A DNA stretch of 43,835 bases from positions 1 through 43,835 of the forward strand of contig VGTJ01000022.1 in the NCBI GenBank assembly GCA_016874775.1, in the 5' to 3' direction. This DNA is from Deltaproteobacteria bacterium. Lineage in GTDB: Bacteria > Desulfobacterota > Binatia > Bin18. The notes below the pieces were generated by a model that worked only from the letters and a program-made list of their open reading frames with translations, searched no databases and was not told the origin of the DNA. The translations under genes and the position numbers were made by a program. Below, in pieces: positions 27,251 through 35,229 of this stretch; within the stretch, counting starts at the first letter, position 1, and each line of letters opens with the position of its first letter.

Positions 27251-28570
27251 ATGAAAATACGACTAACGCGATGGTATGCAGATAGGGGCGTCTTGGGAAT
27301 TTTCGTGTGTCTCGTTGTTGGATCGATGCTACCTGAGAGAGCACTATCTGATAGCGTGATCCCCGATGACCTTATTGTCCAGGGTGCTCAATGTGTCGGA
27401 ACTCCCTGCGTTAATGATGAGGAGTTCGACGGTGCGACGATCAAACTGAAATCGGAAACCCCGATCATCAAGTTTGAGGATACCAGTGTGTCCGCCGGTT
27501 TTCCGACGACCGATTGGCAGCTCACGGCCAATGACACTGTTAATGGCGGAGCGAACAGGTTTTCCATTGAGGACGTTACCAGTGCAAGGGTGCCGTTCAC
27601 GATTCTCGGAGGAGCGGCGAGTCACGCGCTCTTTGTTAATGCGACAGGGCAAGTCGGTTTTGGTACGTCAACTCCAGGCCTATTGCTTCACCTCAGTACG
27701 AGTAATACCCCAGCGGTCCGTCTTGAGCAGAATGATTCCGGTGGATTCACTGCGCAAACCTGGGATATTGGCGCAGACCACCAGCAATTCTTTATTCAAG
27801 ACGCAACCAATAGTAACAGTCGCCCATTCCGCATTGGGGTAACTGCGCCAACCAACAGTATCGATATTGCGGCTGACGGACGGGTAGGGTTCGGTGTCGT
27901 TTCTGGTCAAGGTTCCATACATATCGGCGGTGCGGCAACAGACGATATCTTTAATGGTATTGGTCCGAACCTTGCGGCCGGCCCGGCTTTTAACTTTGGT
28001 TATTCTGGTGGGAGCTTTGGGCGTGGCTCGGGGTTCTTCAATGTCAGACCAGATGCCGCAGAGATTTCTCCGAATCCGTCATTACGATTTGCTACTGCGA
28101 ACGTGCAACGAATGATTATTGACCGTGAGCAACGAGTTGGTATAGGGCTCGTCGGCACCAATCCGATCCCGACCCAACGACTAGACGTGAATGGGAACAT
28201 CCGTGCCTCGGGTTCGTTTATTGCTGGCTCGACGACACTAACGGTGCCCGACTACGTGTTCGCGTCGGACTACAAGCTACGACCACTGAAAGACGTTGCC
28301 ACGTTCGTGGCGCAGAATCGTCATCTGCCGGAAATTCCTCCAGCACACGAGATACAAGCTCGGGGGGTAGACCTCAGTGAGATGCAAATGCTGTTGCTCA
28401 AGAAGATCGAGGAGCTGACCCTGTATACACTGCAGCAAGCCGAAACTGACATACAACAAGGCAAAACGACCGACACTCACCAGCAGACCCTCGACGCGAT
28501 CGCAACCCGCTTGACAGCCTTAGAGCGGCAGCAGAAAAGGGTTCACGTAGGGCAACGAAAAAATCGCTGA
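27251..28570 (+). CDS. Exported tail-fibre/S74-like protein with C-terminal coiled coil
   Basis: A 439-residue protein. A signal peptide covers residues 1-34. A beta-rich body contains repeated GxVGxGTxxP-type segments (QVGFGTSTPGLLLH, GRVGFGVVSGQGSIHIGG, RVGIGLVGTNPIPTQRLDVNGNI). The C-terminus has DYVFASDYKLRPL, HLPEIPPAHEIQARG and LSEMQMLLLKKIEELTLYTL, then a heptad-like helix. This C-terminal pattern is common in exported proteins annotated as tail fibre domain or peptidase S74-like, thought to trimerise by the coiled coil. Whether self-cleavage occurs cannot be told. The ATG at 27251 follows GGAGAAGG. It is the intact copy of a tandem duplication, 39 bases downstream of the broken one. 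Confidence 0.75.
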   Translation: MKIRLTRWYADRGVLGIFVCLVVGSMLPERALSDSVIPDDLIVQGAQCVGTPCVNDEEFDGATIKLKSETPIIKFEDTSVSAGFPTTDWQLTANDTVNGGANRFSIEDVTSARVPFTILGGAASHALFVNATGQVGFGTSTPGLLLHLSTSNTPAVRLEQNDSGGFTAQTWDIGADHQQFFIQDATNSNSRPFRIGVTAPTNSIDIAADGRVGFGVVSGQGSIHIGGAATDDIFNGIGPNLAAGPAFNFGYSGGSFGRGSGFFNVRPDAAEISPNPSLRFATANVQRMIIDREQRVGIGLVGTNPIPTQRLDVNGNIRASGSFIAGSTTLTVPDYVFASDYKLRPLKDVATFVAQNRHLPEIPPAHEIQARGVDLSEMQMLLLKKIEELTLYTLQQAETDIQQGKTTDTHQQTLDAIATRLTALERQQKRVHVGQRKNR

Positions 28571-28604
28571 GGAGAAGCACGAGGCGCGTTGCCAAGGAGG
28601 ACCC

Positions 28605-29615
28605 ATGAAACTTGGACTGATCTTTCCCGGCGGCGGGATGAAAATCCGCGACATGGTAACGATTGCGAAAGAGGCTGAAGGTGCGGGGTTTGATTCCCTC
28701 TACGTCACTGAAGCATGGCGTAGTGGATTTGTCCCGCTCACTGCGTTGGCAATGGCTACGCAACACGTACGACTTGGGCCGTATGTGCTCAATGCGTATG
28801 GACGCAGCCCGATGCTGACCGGCATGAGTGCGATTGATCTGGATGAACTGTCTGGCGGACGCCTGTTGTTGGGTGTTGGGAGTGGCAATCGTCATATCAA
28901 CGAAGACTGGCAAGGGGTGCCGCATGTCGAGCCCTACCAGAAGATGAAAGAGTACATTGAGTGTCTCAAACAGATTGTGCGAACGCCGATGGGGACACCG
29001 ATGAAATATGAAGGAAAGATTCACCGCATGCAGTGGACCCCAGCCGTGCAGCCGTTGCGTGAGAGCATTCCTATTTACCTGTCGGCGATCTTTCCTCGCA
29101 TGGTGAAAGTTGCTGGGCAGGTTGCTGACGGGGTCGCCATCGGCGCGATGGGGTCGGTGGAATATCTACGCGACGTGCTACAGCCTCGCGTCCGTGAGGC
29201 GGCAGCGCACGCTGGGCGTGATCCGCGATCCCTCGGCTATGTGATGGCGATTTTTGTCTCGGTCAGTGATGACCGCGAACAGGCACGGCAAGCGGCTCGC
29301 GAAGCGATTTGTCGTCTGTTCTCGCCGTTACCACACCCATACTATGACTTCCTGTTACGAGAACAAGGGTTCTCCGCGGCTGCGGACACCGCTCAGAAAT
29401 TGGCGCCACAAGGCAAGTTCAAGCAAGCCGCCGAGGCAATTCCTGATGAAGCGATCGATCGTTTGACAATTGCTGGCACTCCAGCGGAGTGTCGCAAACG
29501 TATCGCTGCGTATGAAGGAGTTGTTGAGGAAGTGATTTGTGTGAACGTGTCGTACTCGGCTACGCCTTCGACTGATCCGTTGGGGTTGTATCGCCAGATT
29601 ATCGATCTGCGATGA
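28605..29615 (+). CDS. LLM class flavin/F420-dependent oxidoreductase
   Basis: A 336-residue luciferase-like TIM-barrel protein starting KLGLIFPGGGMKIRDM, with EGAGFDSLYVTEAW, LGPYVLNAYGRSPMLTG, GRLLLGVGSGN and PIYLSAIFPRMVKVAGQVADGVAIG. These are hallmarks of the F420-dependent branch (methylene-tetrahydromethanopterin reductase-like) rather than bacterial luciferase. Substrate is unknown; such proteins oxidise or reduce many alcohols and lipids in actinobacteria and other F420 users. The ATG follows AGGAGGACCC, one of the best ribosome binding sites in the window. It lies 34 bases after the exported-protein gene, but its function seems unrelated. Confidence 0.87.
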   Translation: MKLGLIFPGGGMKIRDMVTIAKEAEGAGFDSLYVTEAWRSGFVPLTALAMATQHVRLGPYVLNAYGRSPMLTGMSAIDLDELSGGRLLLGVGSGNRHINEDWQGVPHVEPYQKMKEYIECLKQIVRTPMGTPMKYEGKIHRMQWTPAVQPLRESIPIYLSAIFPRMVKVAGQVADGVAIGAMGSVEYLRDVLQPRVREAAAHAGRDPRSLGYVMAIFVSVSDDREQARQAAREAICRLFSPLPHPYYDFLLREQGFSAAADTAQKLAPQGKFKQAAEAIPDEAIDRLTIAGTPAECRKRIAAYEGVVEEVICVNVSYSATPSTDPLGLYRQIIDLR

Positions 29616-29698
29616 CGGAACTCACGTGCCTTGATCCTTCGACACGGCTCAGGACTCGGCACGAACGGCTACGGAAGTTCAACGTGATCATTTCGTCC

Positions 29699-29727
29699 GT
29701 TCACCCTGAGGTTGTCGAAGGGTGAAC
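29699..29727. repeat. Palindromic hairpin overlapping the symporter stop codon
   Basis: GTTCACCCT (29699-29707) pairs perfectly over 9 bases with AGGGTGAAC (29719-29727) around an 11-base loop containing TTGTCGA. It lies between convergent genes and supplies the last codons and TGA of the symporter gene. A related unpaired piece (TCCTTCGACACGGCTCAGGA) is at 29636-29655. Confidence 0.65.
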
Positions 29728-31269
29728 AATTTCCTGAGAGGAAACCGGAGTGAGGTTTTGCGCTGGAGCCTTTGGCTCAAATAGCGCAAAAAACCGCTCC
29801 TGCACTCGCTGCTGTTCGTCGGTGCTCGGTTGTTTGAGCAGTGTTACAACAACGGAGACAACGATGTTGATCAGAAACGCCGTCACTCCTGCATCGAACA
29901 CCCCGATGTGCTTCCAGCTGGTGAGTACCATGGCCAGAAGGCTTACTGTTCCGGCAGCAAGCCCGACAATCGCGGCAGTGCGGGTAAACCGTGGCCAATA
30001 GAGACCAAGAATCATGGGCAGATAGAGTTGCATCAAGAACTCAAATTTGATGAGCGTCAATTGCCACAGGGTTGCGATTGGGTGGAGCGAGAGGAGGGTG
30101 ACCAGAATAAGAATCGCAACTGTGAACCCGCGGCCAACGATGGCAATTTCTTCTTCATTTGCCTGTGGTCTCACAAACTGTCGATAGAGGTCATGCGTGA
30201 CCATAGACGACAACGTCAGTAAAACTCCGGCTGCTGTCGACATAATGGCGGCCGCTGCTCCCAAGAACACGAGGATTGCGATCCAATAGGCACTCTCAGC
30301 TTGCCGACTAAGGAGTTGGGCTAACACCTGGTCCGCTTCAATGGTCTTGAGGTCGTGTAACCGGATGATTCCGACGAGCCCAATCAAAACGACCGCGAGC
30401 ATGACGATAAAATAATTGGGAATCATCATCGCTAGTCCACGGCGTAACGCTTTCTCGCTTTTTGCGGCATACACACTCTGAATAATTTGTGGATACATCG
30501 ACCCACCGAAACCGAACACCAGAGCCAAGAGCAGGTACGAACGCGTTAAGGTTGCAAATGAATCAGGGACGGCGATTTTCTCTGGCGCGACTGTCACTGC
30601 CTGTTGGATAACGGCGGCGAGTCCACCTTCCCACCGCACTAGCACAACGGCGGCGACGACGATCGCAAGCCACAGGAGTCCACCCTGCAAGACCTCAGCC
30701 CAGACGACGCCACGCCAACCGCTGAGCAGTACATAGATAAGCATCCCAGCGAAGATGTAAATCACTCCAGTGGCAAACGTATAACGACCACCAGTAAAAC
30801 CAACAAACGCGTGGCCCATCGCTGTCGTCTGTATCATCAAATATGGAATGACCGTCAGAATAAGAAACACGGAGGTCCACAAACGCAGGACCCGACTATC
30901 GAAGCGGTCCGCGTAGTAATCTGACGGTGTGAGATAGTCATACTTTTTCGACAGGACATAGAGGCGAGGGGCGTAGGTCAGAAAGCCGAGTGAGATGGCG
31001 ATAGTGAAGGGAATCAACGTCACTGCCATCAGGCCAACTCGATAGGATTGCCCAGGTAAACCAAAGAAGGTATTACCGCTGAATTTGGTCGCGAGCATGG
31101 CAAAGAAGAGCACCAGCGCTCCAGTGCTTTTGCCGCCGAGGAAATAATCTCGCGCATGCCAGGTCTCGCCCGACCGGTACGCGAAATAACCGATGAAGAT
31201 GTTACTCAGCAGATACAGCGAGAGAATAATAAGGGCATCGAAGCCAAGGCCGGAATCTTGTGGTGCCAT
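29701..31269 (-). CDS. Sodium:solute symporter family transporter
   Basis: A 522-residue inner-membrane protein with about 13 transmembrane helices, typical of the SSS family. N-terminal ARDYFLGGKSTGALVLFFAM, then FSGNTFFGLPGQSYR, and GGSMYPQIIQSVYAAKSEK with AAAAIMSTAAGVLLTLSSM are the usual sodium- and substrate-site regions. It would import an organic solute (pantothenate, proline or a carboxylate are known cases) with Na+. The last 10 residues (SQEIVHPSTTSG) are encoded by a palindromic repeat, so the C-terminus has been altered. A DUF3311-type small protein gene lies upstream on the same strand, the common partner arrangement. The gap of 125 bases between them carries a short repeat. Confidence 0.9.
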   Translation of the reverse strand: MAPQDSGLGFDALIILSLYLLSNIFIGYFAYRSGETWHARDYFLGGKSTGALVLFFAMLATKFSGNTFFGLPGQSYRVGLMAVTLIPFTIAISLGFLTYAPRLYVLSKKYDYLTPSDYYADRFDSRVLRLWTSVFLILTVIPYLMIQTTAMGHAFVGFTGGRYTFATGVIYIFAGMLIYVLLSGWRGVVWAEVLQGGLLWLAIVVAAVVLVRWEGGLAAVIQQAVTVAPEKIAVPDSFATLTRSYLLLALVFGFGGSMYPQIIQSVYAAKSEKALRRGLAMMIPNYFIVMLAVVLIGLVGIIRLHDLKTIEADQVLAQLLSRQAESAYWIAILVFLGAAAAIMSTAAGVLLTLSSMVTHDLYRQFVRPQANEEEIAIVGRGFTVAILILVTLLSLHPIATLWQLTLIKFEFLMQLYLPMILGLYWPRFTRTAAIVGLAAGTVSLLAMVLTSWKHIGVFDAGVTAFLINIVVSVVVTLLKQPSTDEQQRVQERFFALFEPKAPAQNLTPVSSQEIVHPSTTSG

Positions 31270-31291
31270 ATGTGGGTGCGTGATGCAAAAA

Positions 31292-31314
31292 AGTAGTCAG
31301 TAATCAGTAGTCAG
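31292..31314. repeat. Short direct repeat in a 125-bp gap
   Basis: AGTAGTCAG occurs at 31292-31300 and again at 31306-31314, followed by GGCTATAGGCTGTCGGCTTC-type near-repeats. Non-coding; no function is visible. Confidence 0.4.
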
Positions 31315-31394
31315 GAGAAAAAAGGCTATAGGCTGTCGGCTTCAGGCTGTAGAGGTTCTTTTCTTCCCGGTAGCTTGAGACCTTTAGCTTTGTA

Positions 31395-31622
31395 TTAGTC
31401 GTCCTCTCCAAGTGTCGTCTCCGCCAGTCGCCACTGTCGCAACACGATATACACGGTGAATGCGGTTAGCACGAGGGCTGCTGCAAGAACGGTCAGAAAC
31501 CACAACGGAATGCCAAAGACTAACGGTTCATACGTACCGATAAAGAAATAGGGCACGCAGAAGAAGATCAGCACGACAACAATCGTCCAGATCCACAGTT
31601 GAGCGGGTTCTTTGGGTGGCAT
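31395..31622 (-). CDS. DUF3311-like small membrane partner of the symporter
   Basis: A 75-residue protein with two transmembrane helices (about residues 9-30 and 42-64) joined by YEPLVFGIPLWF, which fits the DUF3311 pattern (xEPxxFGIPxxY). Such proteins are regularly encoded directly before SSS-type symporters and may be a small subunit. The start at 31622 follows AGGACAG; an in-frame ATG at 31655 would reach into the preceding gene and add a charged segment. The gene lies 125 bases upstream of the symporter and 10 bases after the exported lysine-rich protein, so all three may be co-transcribed. Confidence 0.7.
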   Translation of the reverse strand: MPPKEPAQLWIWTIVVVLIFFCVPYFFIGTYEPLVFGIPLWFLTVLAAALVLTAFTVYIVLRQWRLAETTLGEDD

Positions 31623-31632
31623 GCGTACTGTC

Positions 31633-32481
31633 CTACTGCGAAAATTCTTCTCCAACTTTTGGTGAGCTCTTCACCGGCGTCTTTTTTACAGGCGTTGCTT
31701 TTGCCTTCTGGACGTCTTGCTTTGGTTTCTGGGGATCTTTCCCGGTGTCCTTGGTGGCGACACTCTTTCCTGGCTTTGCCGCGCGCAGTCCCCACTGGCC
31801 AGCGTCGTAGAAGAGATCGGCGGAAACTTTATTCTTATTGCCAATGGATAAGCTGCGTATGAAATCGTTACTTTCCTGTCCCAGTGTTTTTAGCCAGGAA
31901 GCTTTGGCGTCGTCTTCTTTGGGGAAAATGACACGAAAATGTACTCGCAATCCAGATGCGACTCCGAAGCGATCGACGACGGTGTAAGGCGGGTTAGCTT
32001 CATGGACATGCGATACCACCGTGCGCCATGAATCCCCATCTGCCTGATCGGCGACGATAGTGCCTGCCGGATATTTCCTCGGCAGTTTGCTGTTGCTGAA
32101 GTCAGTGAGGGACATTTTGTCCGCATTCGGTTCAGCGACGACGATGGCACTGGTCACCCGAGAAGTGCCACTCGCAGAAGGGAGAGGAATCACAAACTGC
32201 AAGGCTTCAAGCTTTTCACGAGTGGAGGTCTGCGGCTTTGTCCAGCGTCGGGGCGCGCTGTAGGCGACCTTGCTACCGAGAATCTGCAGCTGCGGTTTTT
32301 TCTCCTTTTCGGTCCTCTTTTTCTTGCTCGGTTTTTCCTCGTCTTCTGTATCGGTGTCACGCGGCTCGCTTTTCTTCTTACGCGGTGTGTCTTGCGCAAA
32401 AGCCGGTGCAGTGAGGAAACTCAGGGAGAAGAGGGTGGTCACAATCCACAAGGACAATCGGCAGCAGCGTGTATGGTGCAT
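31633..32481 (-). CDS. Exported lysine-rich protein of unknown function
   Basis: A 282-residue protein with a signal peptide (SLWIVTTLFSLSFLTAPAFA, cleavage near AQD at residue 30). A low-complexity charged linker follows (residues 32-65, rich in Lys, Glu and Asp), then a globular domain of about 155 residues (LGSKVAYSAPRRWTKP to SLSIGNKNKVSADLFYDAG), and a Lys/Pro-rich tail (about 230-282). The central domain, with PxxW followed by a GTSRVTSAIVVAEP strand, recalls periplasmic proteins that predict ligand or membrane stability, but I cannot name a family. No catalytic residues can be assigned. It lies directly upstream of the DUF3311 and symporter genes. Confidence 0.6.
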   Translation of the reverse strand: MHHTRCCRLSLWIVTTLFSLSFLTAPAFAQDTPRKKKSEPRDTDTEDEEKPSKKKRTEKEKKPQLQILGSKVAYSAPRRWTKPQTSTREKLEALQFVIPLPSASGTSRVTSAIVVAEPNADKMSLTDFSNSKLPRKYPAGTIVADQADGDSWRTVVSHVHEANPPYTVVDRFGVASGLRVHFRVIFPKEDDAKASWLKTLGQESNDFIRSLSIGNKNKVSADLFYDAGQWGLRAAKPGKSVATKDTGKDPQKPKQDVQKAKATPVKKTPVKSSPKVGEEFSQ

Positions 32482-32536
32482 AGCTACGGTGCTTAGCAGA
32501 TTGTGAAGATTTCTTTAAGGGGCGAGGATGATAGGA

Positions 32537-32553
32537 GCGTAGCTGTGCTACGC
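32537..32553. terminator. Hairpin between two - strand genes
   Basis: GCGTAGC (32537-32543) and GCTACGC (32547-32553) form a perfect 7-bp stem with loop TGT. It lies downstream of the amidohydrolase gene. There is no clear U tract, so its role as a terminator is tentative. The same GCGTAGC/GCTACGC arms occur in the larger hairpin at 35201. Confidence 0.35.
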
Positions 32554-32562
32554 CCCCAGGGT

Positions 32563-34026
32563 TTACGCAGAGGCCGACCCGTTAGTTTCCTTGAGAAACT
32601 TCTGGACCTGCGATTCAACGGCTGTGCCTTTGAAGAAATTCGGATTCATGCCGGTCCACAAGCGCACCGGATTGCCGAAGACAAAGTCACGGAAATCTTC
32701 TTCGTTCAACACGCCGTCTTCAACTCCTTCGTAGGCTTCAGGGAGAACATCCGTCATGTTTGGCACATCGAAGTGACCAATGTCCGAACCGAAGACCGCG
32801 TTCAAGCGCGCGCCATAAGGATTTACTTTGTTCTTGAAGGCCCATGAGTTGACTGGATCATCGGCTTCGCAACCAAAATAGAAATGAGGGACAAAAAGAT
32901 CCCGAATGTCTGACGCCTTCTTGATGCCACACGCAGCGAAGTCGTCGAGTTGCTCGGGACGCTCCATCAACAGTCCAACTCCAGGCTCTAGCTGGTCAAG
33001 AACACTCACGAAAGCTTTGGAACCGTAGCGTTGGATATAATCGACTAGCATTTCACGATTGAGATTGGCAGGATTCGTGTCTTCGAGGGCATCGGCATTG
33101 CGTTTCTTCCAGTGGCCGATGAGATCACTATAGAGGCCGCATGCCCAACCGACGCCGCCTTCAAGGAAGGTGAATTTCAGTTTGGGGAAACGACGAGTGA
33201 CACCGCCAATGAACAATGCTTTGCACACGGCTTCGCCGGCTTGACCGAAGTGGCCAATGTGGTTGTAAACAAAATTCGAGATCGACGTGCGTAGGCCGAT
33301 TCCTGATGAGGCCGAGTGGAAGGCTGGGGAGACACCCAGTTCGATACATTTCGCCCAGACTGGGTCGTAGTTGAATTCACTGTCGAGTCCGAGCACATCG
33401 TGCCACACCGCATAGCGACTAGCTTCTGGATTAGATTTGGCAACGGCGGCTACAGGTCGGCGCGGTAAACTGCCAAGCATGACAACCTTGAAGCCGAGTT
33501 GTTTGACGGCGAATTCTAGCTCTTCGAGCGCTTCTTGCGGGCTATACATCGGTACCACTGCGGCGGGTGCGAGACGATCCCCCAATCCAGCGAACTGGTC
33601 GGCCGTATACAGATTGAAGGCGCGACAGGCGGCACGTCGTATCTCCTCGTCACGCAGAAACGGAGCAAAGAGGGCGCCCGAAGTCGGATAAATGGCGGAA
33701 AAATCGAAGCCGAGTTCCCCCATGCGTTCATGGAGCAGCTTCGGCAACATGGCAGTTGCACGATCGCGCGTGTTCTTAGTTGGCACGCCCCACCAGCCAG
33801 GTTGCAGCATGCGACGTTCGCGCCGTTCAGCAGCAGGGGTTTGCGCCCACTTCTTATTGCCAAATTGGTTGGCGACTTTTTTATAGCGTTCGACGATTTT
33901 ATCGCCACCAACTTTATGGAGATATTCCATCGCTGCTGGTTCAAATTCGATCCAGTGTCCATCAGCATCGAGCACCGGATGTTTGAGTCGTGCGTGAATC
34001 GCTTCGGCAGTATGTTGCGATGACAT
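32563..34026 (-). CDS. Amidohydrolase family protein (amidohydrolase 2 type)
   Basis: A 487-residue metal-dependent TIM-barrel hydrolase. The N-terminal strand carries LDADGHW, the DxDxH metal site, followed by a long insertion with AAERRERRMLQPGWWG. AFHSASSG and a C-terminal VFGSDIGHFDVPN supply a further His and the Asp ligand. This large-insert amidohydrolase subgroup is abundant in organisms that degrade aromatic or other xenobiotic compounds and includes decarboxylase-like enzymes; the substrate is unknown. The start at 34026 follows GGAGGG; an in-frame ATG at 34251 would add 75 poor residues. It is divergent from the second LLM oxidoreductase, and the two may share a pathway and control region. 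Confidence 0.87.
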   Translation of the reverse strand: MSSQHTAEAIHARLKHPVLDADGHWIEFEPAAMEYLHKVGGDKIVERYKKVANQFGNKKWAQTPAAERRERRMLQPGWWGVPTKNTRDRATAMLPKLLHERMGELGFDFSAIYPTSGALFAPFLRDEEIRRAACRAFNLYTADQFAGLGDRLAPAAVVPMYSPQEALEELEFAVKQLGFKVVMLGSLPRRPVAAVAKSNPEASRYAVWHDVLGLDSEFNYDPVWAKCIELGVSPAFHSASSGIGLRTSISNFVYNHIGHFGQAGEAVCKALFIGGVTRRFPKLKFTFLEGGVGWACGLYSDLIGHWKKRNADALEDTNPANLNREMLVDYIQRYGSKAFVSVLDQLEPGVGLLMERPEQLDDFAACGIKKASDIRDLFVPHFYFGCEADDPVNSWAFKNKVNPYGARLNAVFGSDIGHFDVPNMTDVLPEAYEGVEDGVLNEEDFRDFVFGNPVRLWTGMNPNFFKGTAVESQVQKFLKETNGSASA

Positions 34027-34292
34027 AATGTCCCTCCGTTTTCGCTTTATTCTCGTTGAGACTACGTTGAAGAATTTGCCTTGCTCGACGGAAGAAAGCA
34101 AGGATGAATGGTGGACCGGAAAAAGAACGGTGGAATGGGAGAATAGGCGACGAAAATATGGTGGGGCGGTAGCTGGTTCTCCCATCCGCCCATTCGCCAT
34201 GTCGCCCGTTCGTTTCTGCGTTTCATCTCCCTTGACGGCTTTCAGTGGCAAGTGGTAGCGGAAAGCAAAGATTTCAGACGGGGAGGGGAGTT
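34027..34292. promoter_or_regulatory. Divergent control region between amidohydrolase and LLM genes
   Basis: The 266 bases between two divergent genes must hold both promoters. I see strong ribosome binding sites at each end (GGAGGG for the left gene, GGGAGGGGAG for the right). Imperfect inverted copies of GAATGGGAGAATAGGCGAC and its near complement, around 34133-34215, may form a large hairpin. No operator can be assigned. Confidence 0.4.
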
Positions 34293-35192
34293 ATGGAATT
34301 TGGTGTTGTGCTACCGCACGTTGGTCCACAGGCACGCGAAAATGTTGTCGAACGCATCCAAACGATTTCTCGCCATGCGGAGTCCTTAGGATATCACTCG
34401 TTGTGGGTTGCTGATCATGTGGTCATTCCGACAGTCATTGAATCGAAATATCCCTATCATCCCGAGGGGAAGTTCCCGATTGATCCAGCCGACGATTTTC
34501 TCGATCCGTTGACTGTTCTGGGATACGTTGCTGCCTGTACAACGCGTGTACGCCTCGGGACCGGCGTGTTGATCATTCCCTATCGTCATCCTGTGGTGAC
34601 GGCAAAGATGCTGGCAACTCTAGATGTTCTTTCCCGGGGGCGAATCATCCTTGGTGCAGGTGTGGGGTGGATGGCTGAAGAATTTGCCTATCTCGATTCA
34701 CCCTATCGTCAGCGTGGTGCTCGCACGGACGAATATCTCAAAGCGATGAAAGCCTTATGGACAGAGCCTGAACCGCACTTTGAGGGAAAATTTATTAATT
34801 TCTCGAAACTGAAGTGTGAGCCCAAACCGGTGCAGAAACCGCATCCGCCGATTTGGATTGGCGGGCATAGCGAGGCCGCGTTACGTCGAACTGGAACCTT
34901 GGCCGACGGCTGGTATGGTCATGTGCTCTGGCGTAATCCTGATGCGCTGCCGCGTGAAATTCAGGCGATCCGAAAGTATGCAGAACAGGCGGGACGCGAC
35001 CCGAACAAGCTCACGTATGCTGCGCCGTCGTACGAAAAGACCTTTGAGGATGTTCTGCGCAATTTACCCATGTATGAGAAAGCCGGACTTGATCACGTGG
35101 TGTTAGCTTTCTTCATGTGGACTTCAGGGTTCGATGAGGTGCCCGCTTTGATGGAGCGATTTGCGCGGGAGGCAGGGTTGAAAGCGAGATAA
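34293..35192 (+). CDS. LLM class F420-dependent oxidoreductase (TIGR03619-like)
   Basis: A 299-residue luciferase-like protein beginning MEFGVVLPHVGPQARENV, with GYHSLWVADHVVIP, RVRLGTGVLIIPYRHPV, GRIILGAGVGWMAEEF and PPIWIGGHSEAALRR. This set fits the F420-dependent TIGR03619-type subfamily. Compared with the protein at 28605 it has the extra DHVV-PYHPEGKFPIDP loop, so the two are distant paralogues. The ATG is preceded by GGGAGGGGAG. Divergent orientation with the amidohydrolase suggests a joint catabolic step; this is inference. The 3' end is next to a strong hairpin facing the asparaginase gene. Confidence 0.88.
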   Translation: MEFGVVLPHVGPQARENVVERIQTISRHAESLGYHSLWVADHVVIPTVIESKYPYHPEGKFPIDPADDFLDPLTVLGYVAACTTRVRLGTGVLIIPYRHPVVTAKMLATLDVLSRGRIILGAGVGWMAEEFAYLDSPYRQRGARTDEYLKAMKALWTEPEPHFEGKFINFSKLKCEPKPVQKPHPPIWIGGHSEAALRRTGTLADGWYGHVLWRNPDALPREIQAIRKYAEQAGRDPNKLTYAAPSYEKTFEDVLRNLPMYEKAGLDHVVLAFFMWTSGFDEVPALMERFAREAGLKAR

Positions 35193-35200
35193 TTGGTGGT

Positions 35201-35229
35201 GCGTAGCGTGCGCAGTGCGCACGCTACGC
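35201..35229. terminator. 13-bp perfect hairpin between convergent genes
   Basis: GCGTAGCGTGCGC (35201-35213) pairs without mismatch with 35217-35229 around loop AGT. It sits nine bases after the LLM stop and covers the TAG stop of the asparaginase gene. It lacks a T tract on either side but its position suggests bidirectional termination or 3'-end protection. It is also like a repeat family with GCGTAGC arms. Confidence 0.5.

Noticed and set aside
32190-32399. Short very basic open frame inside the exported lysine-rich protein gene
   Set aside because: It is an out-of-frame reading of the low-complexity charged linker.
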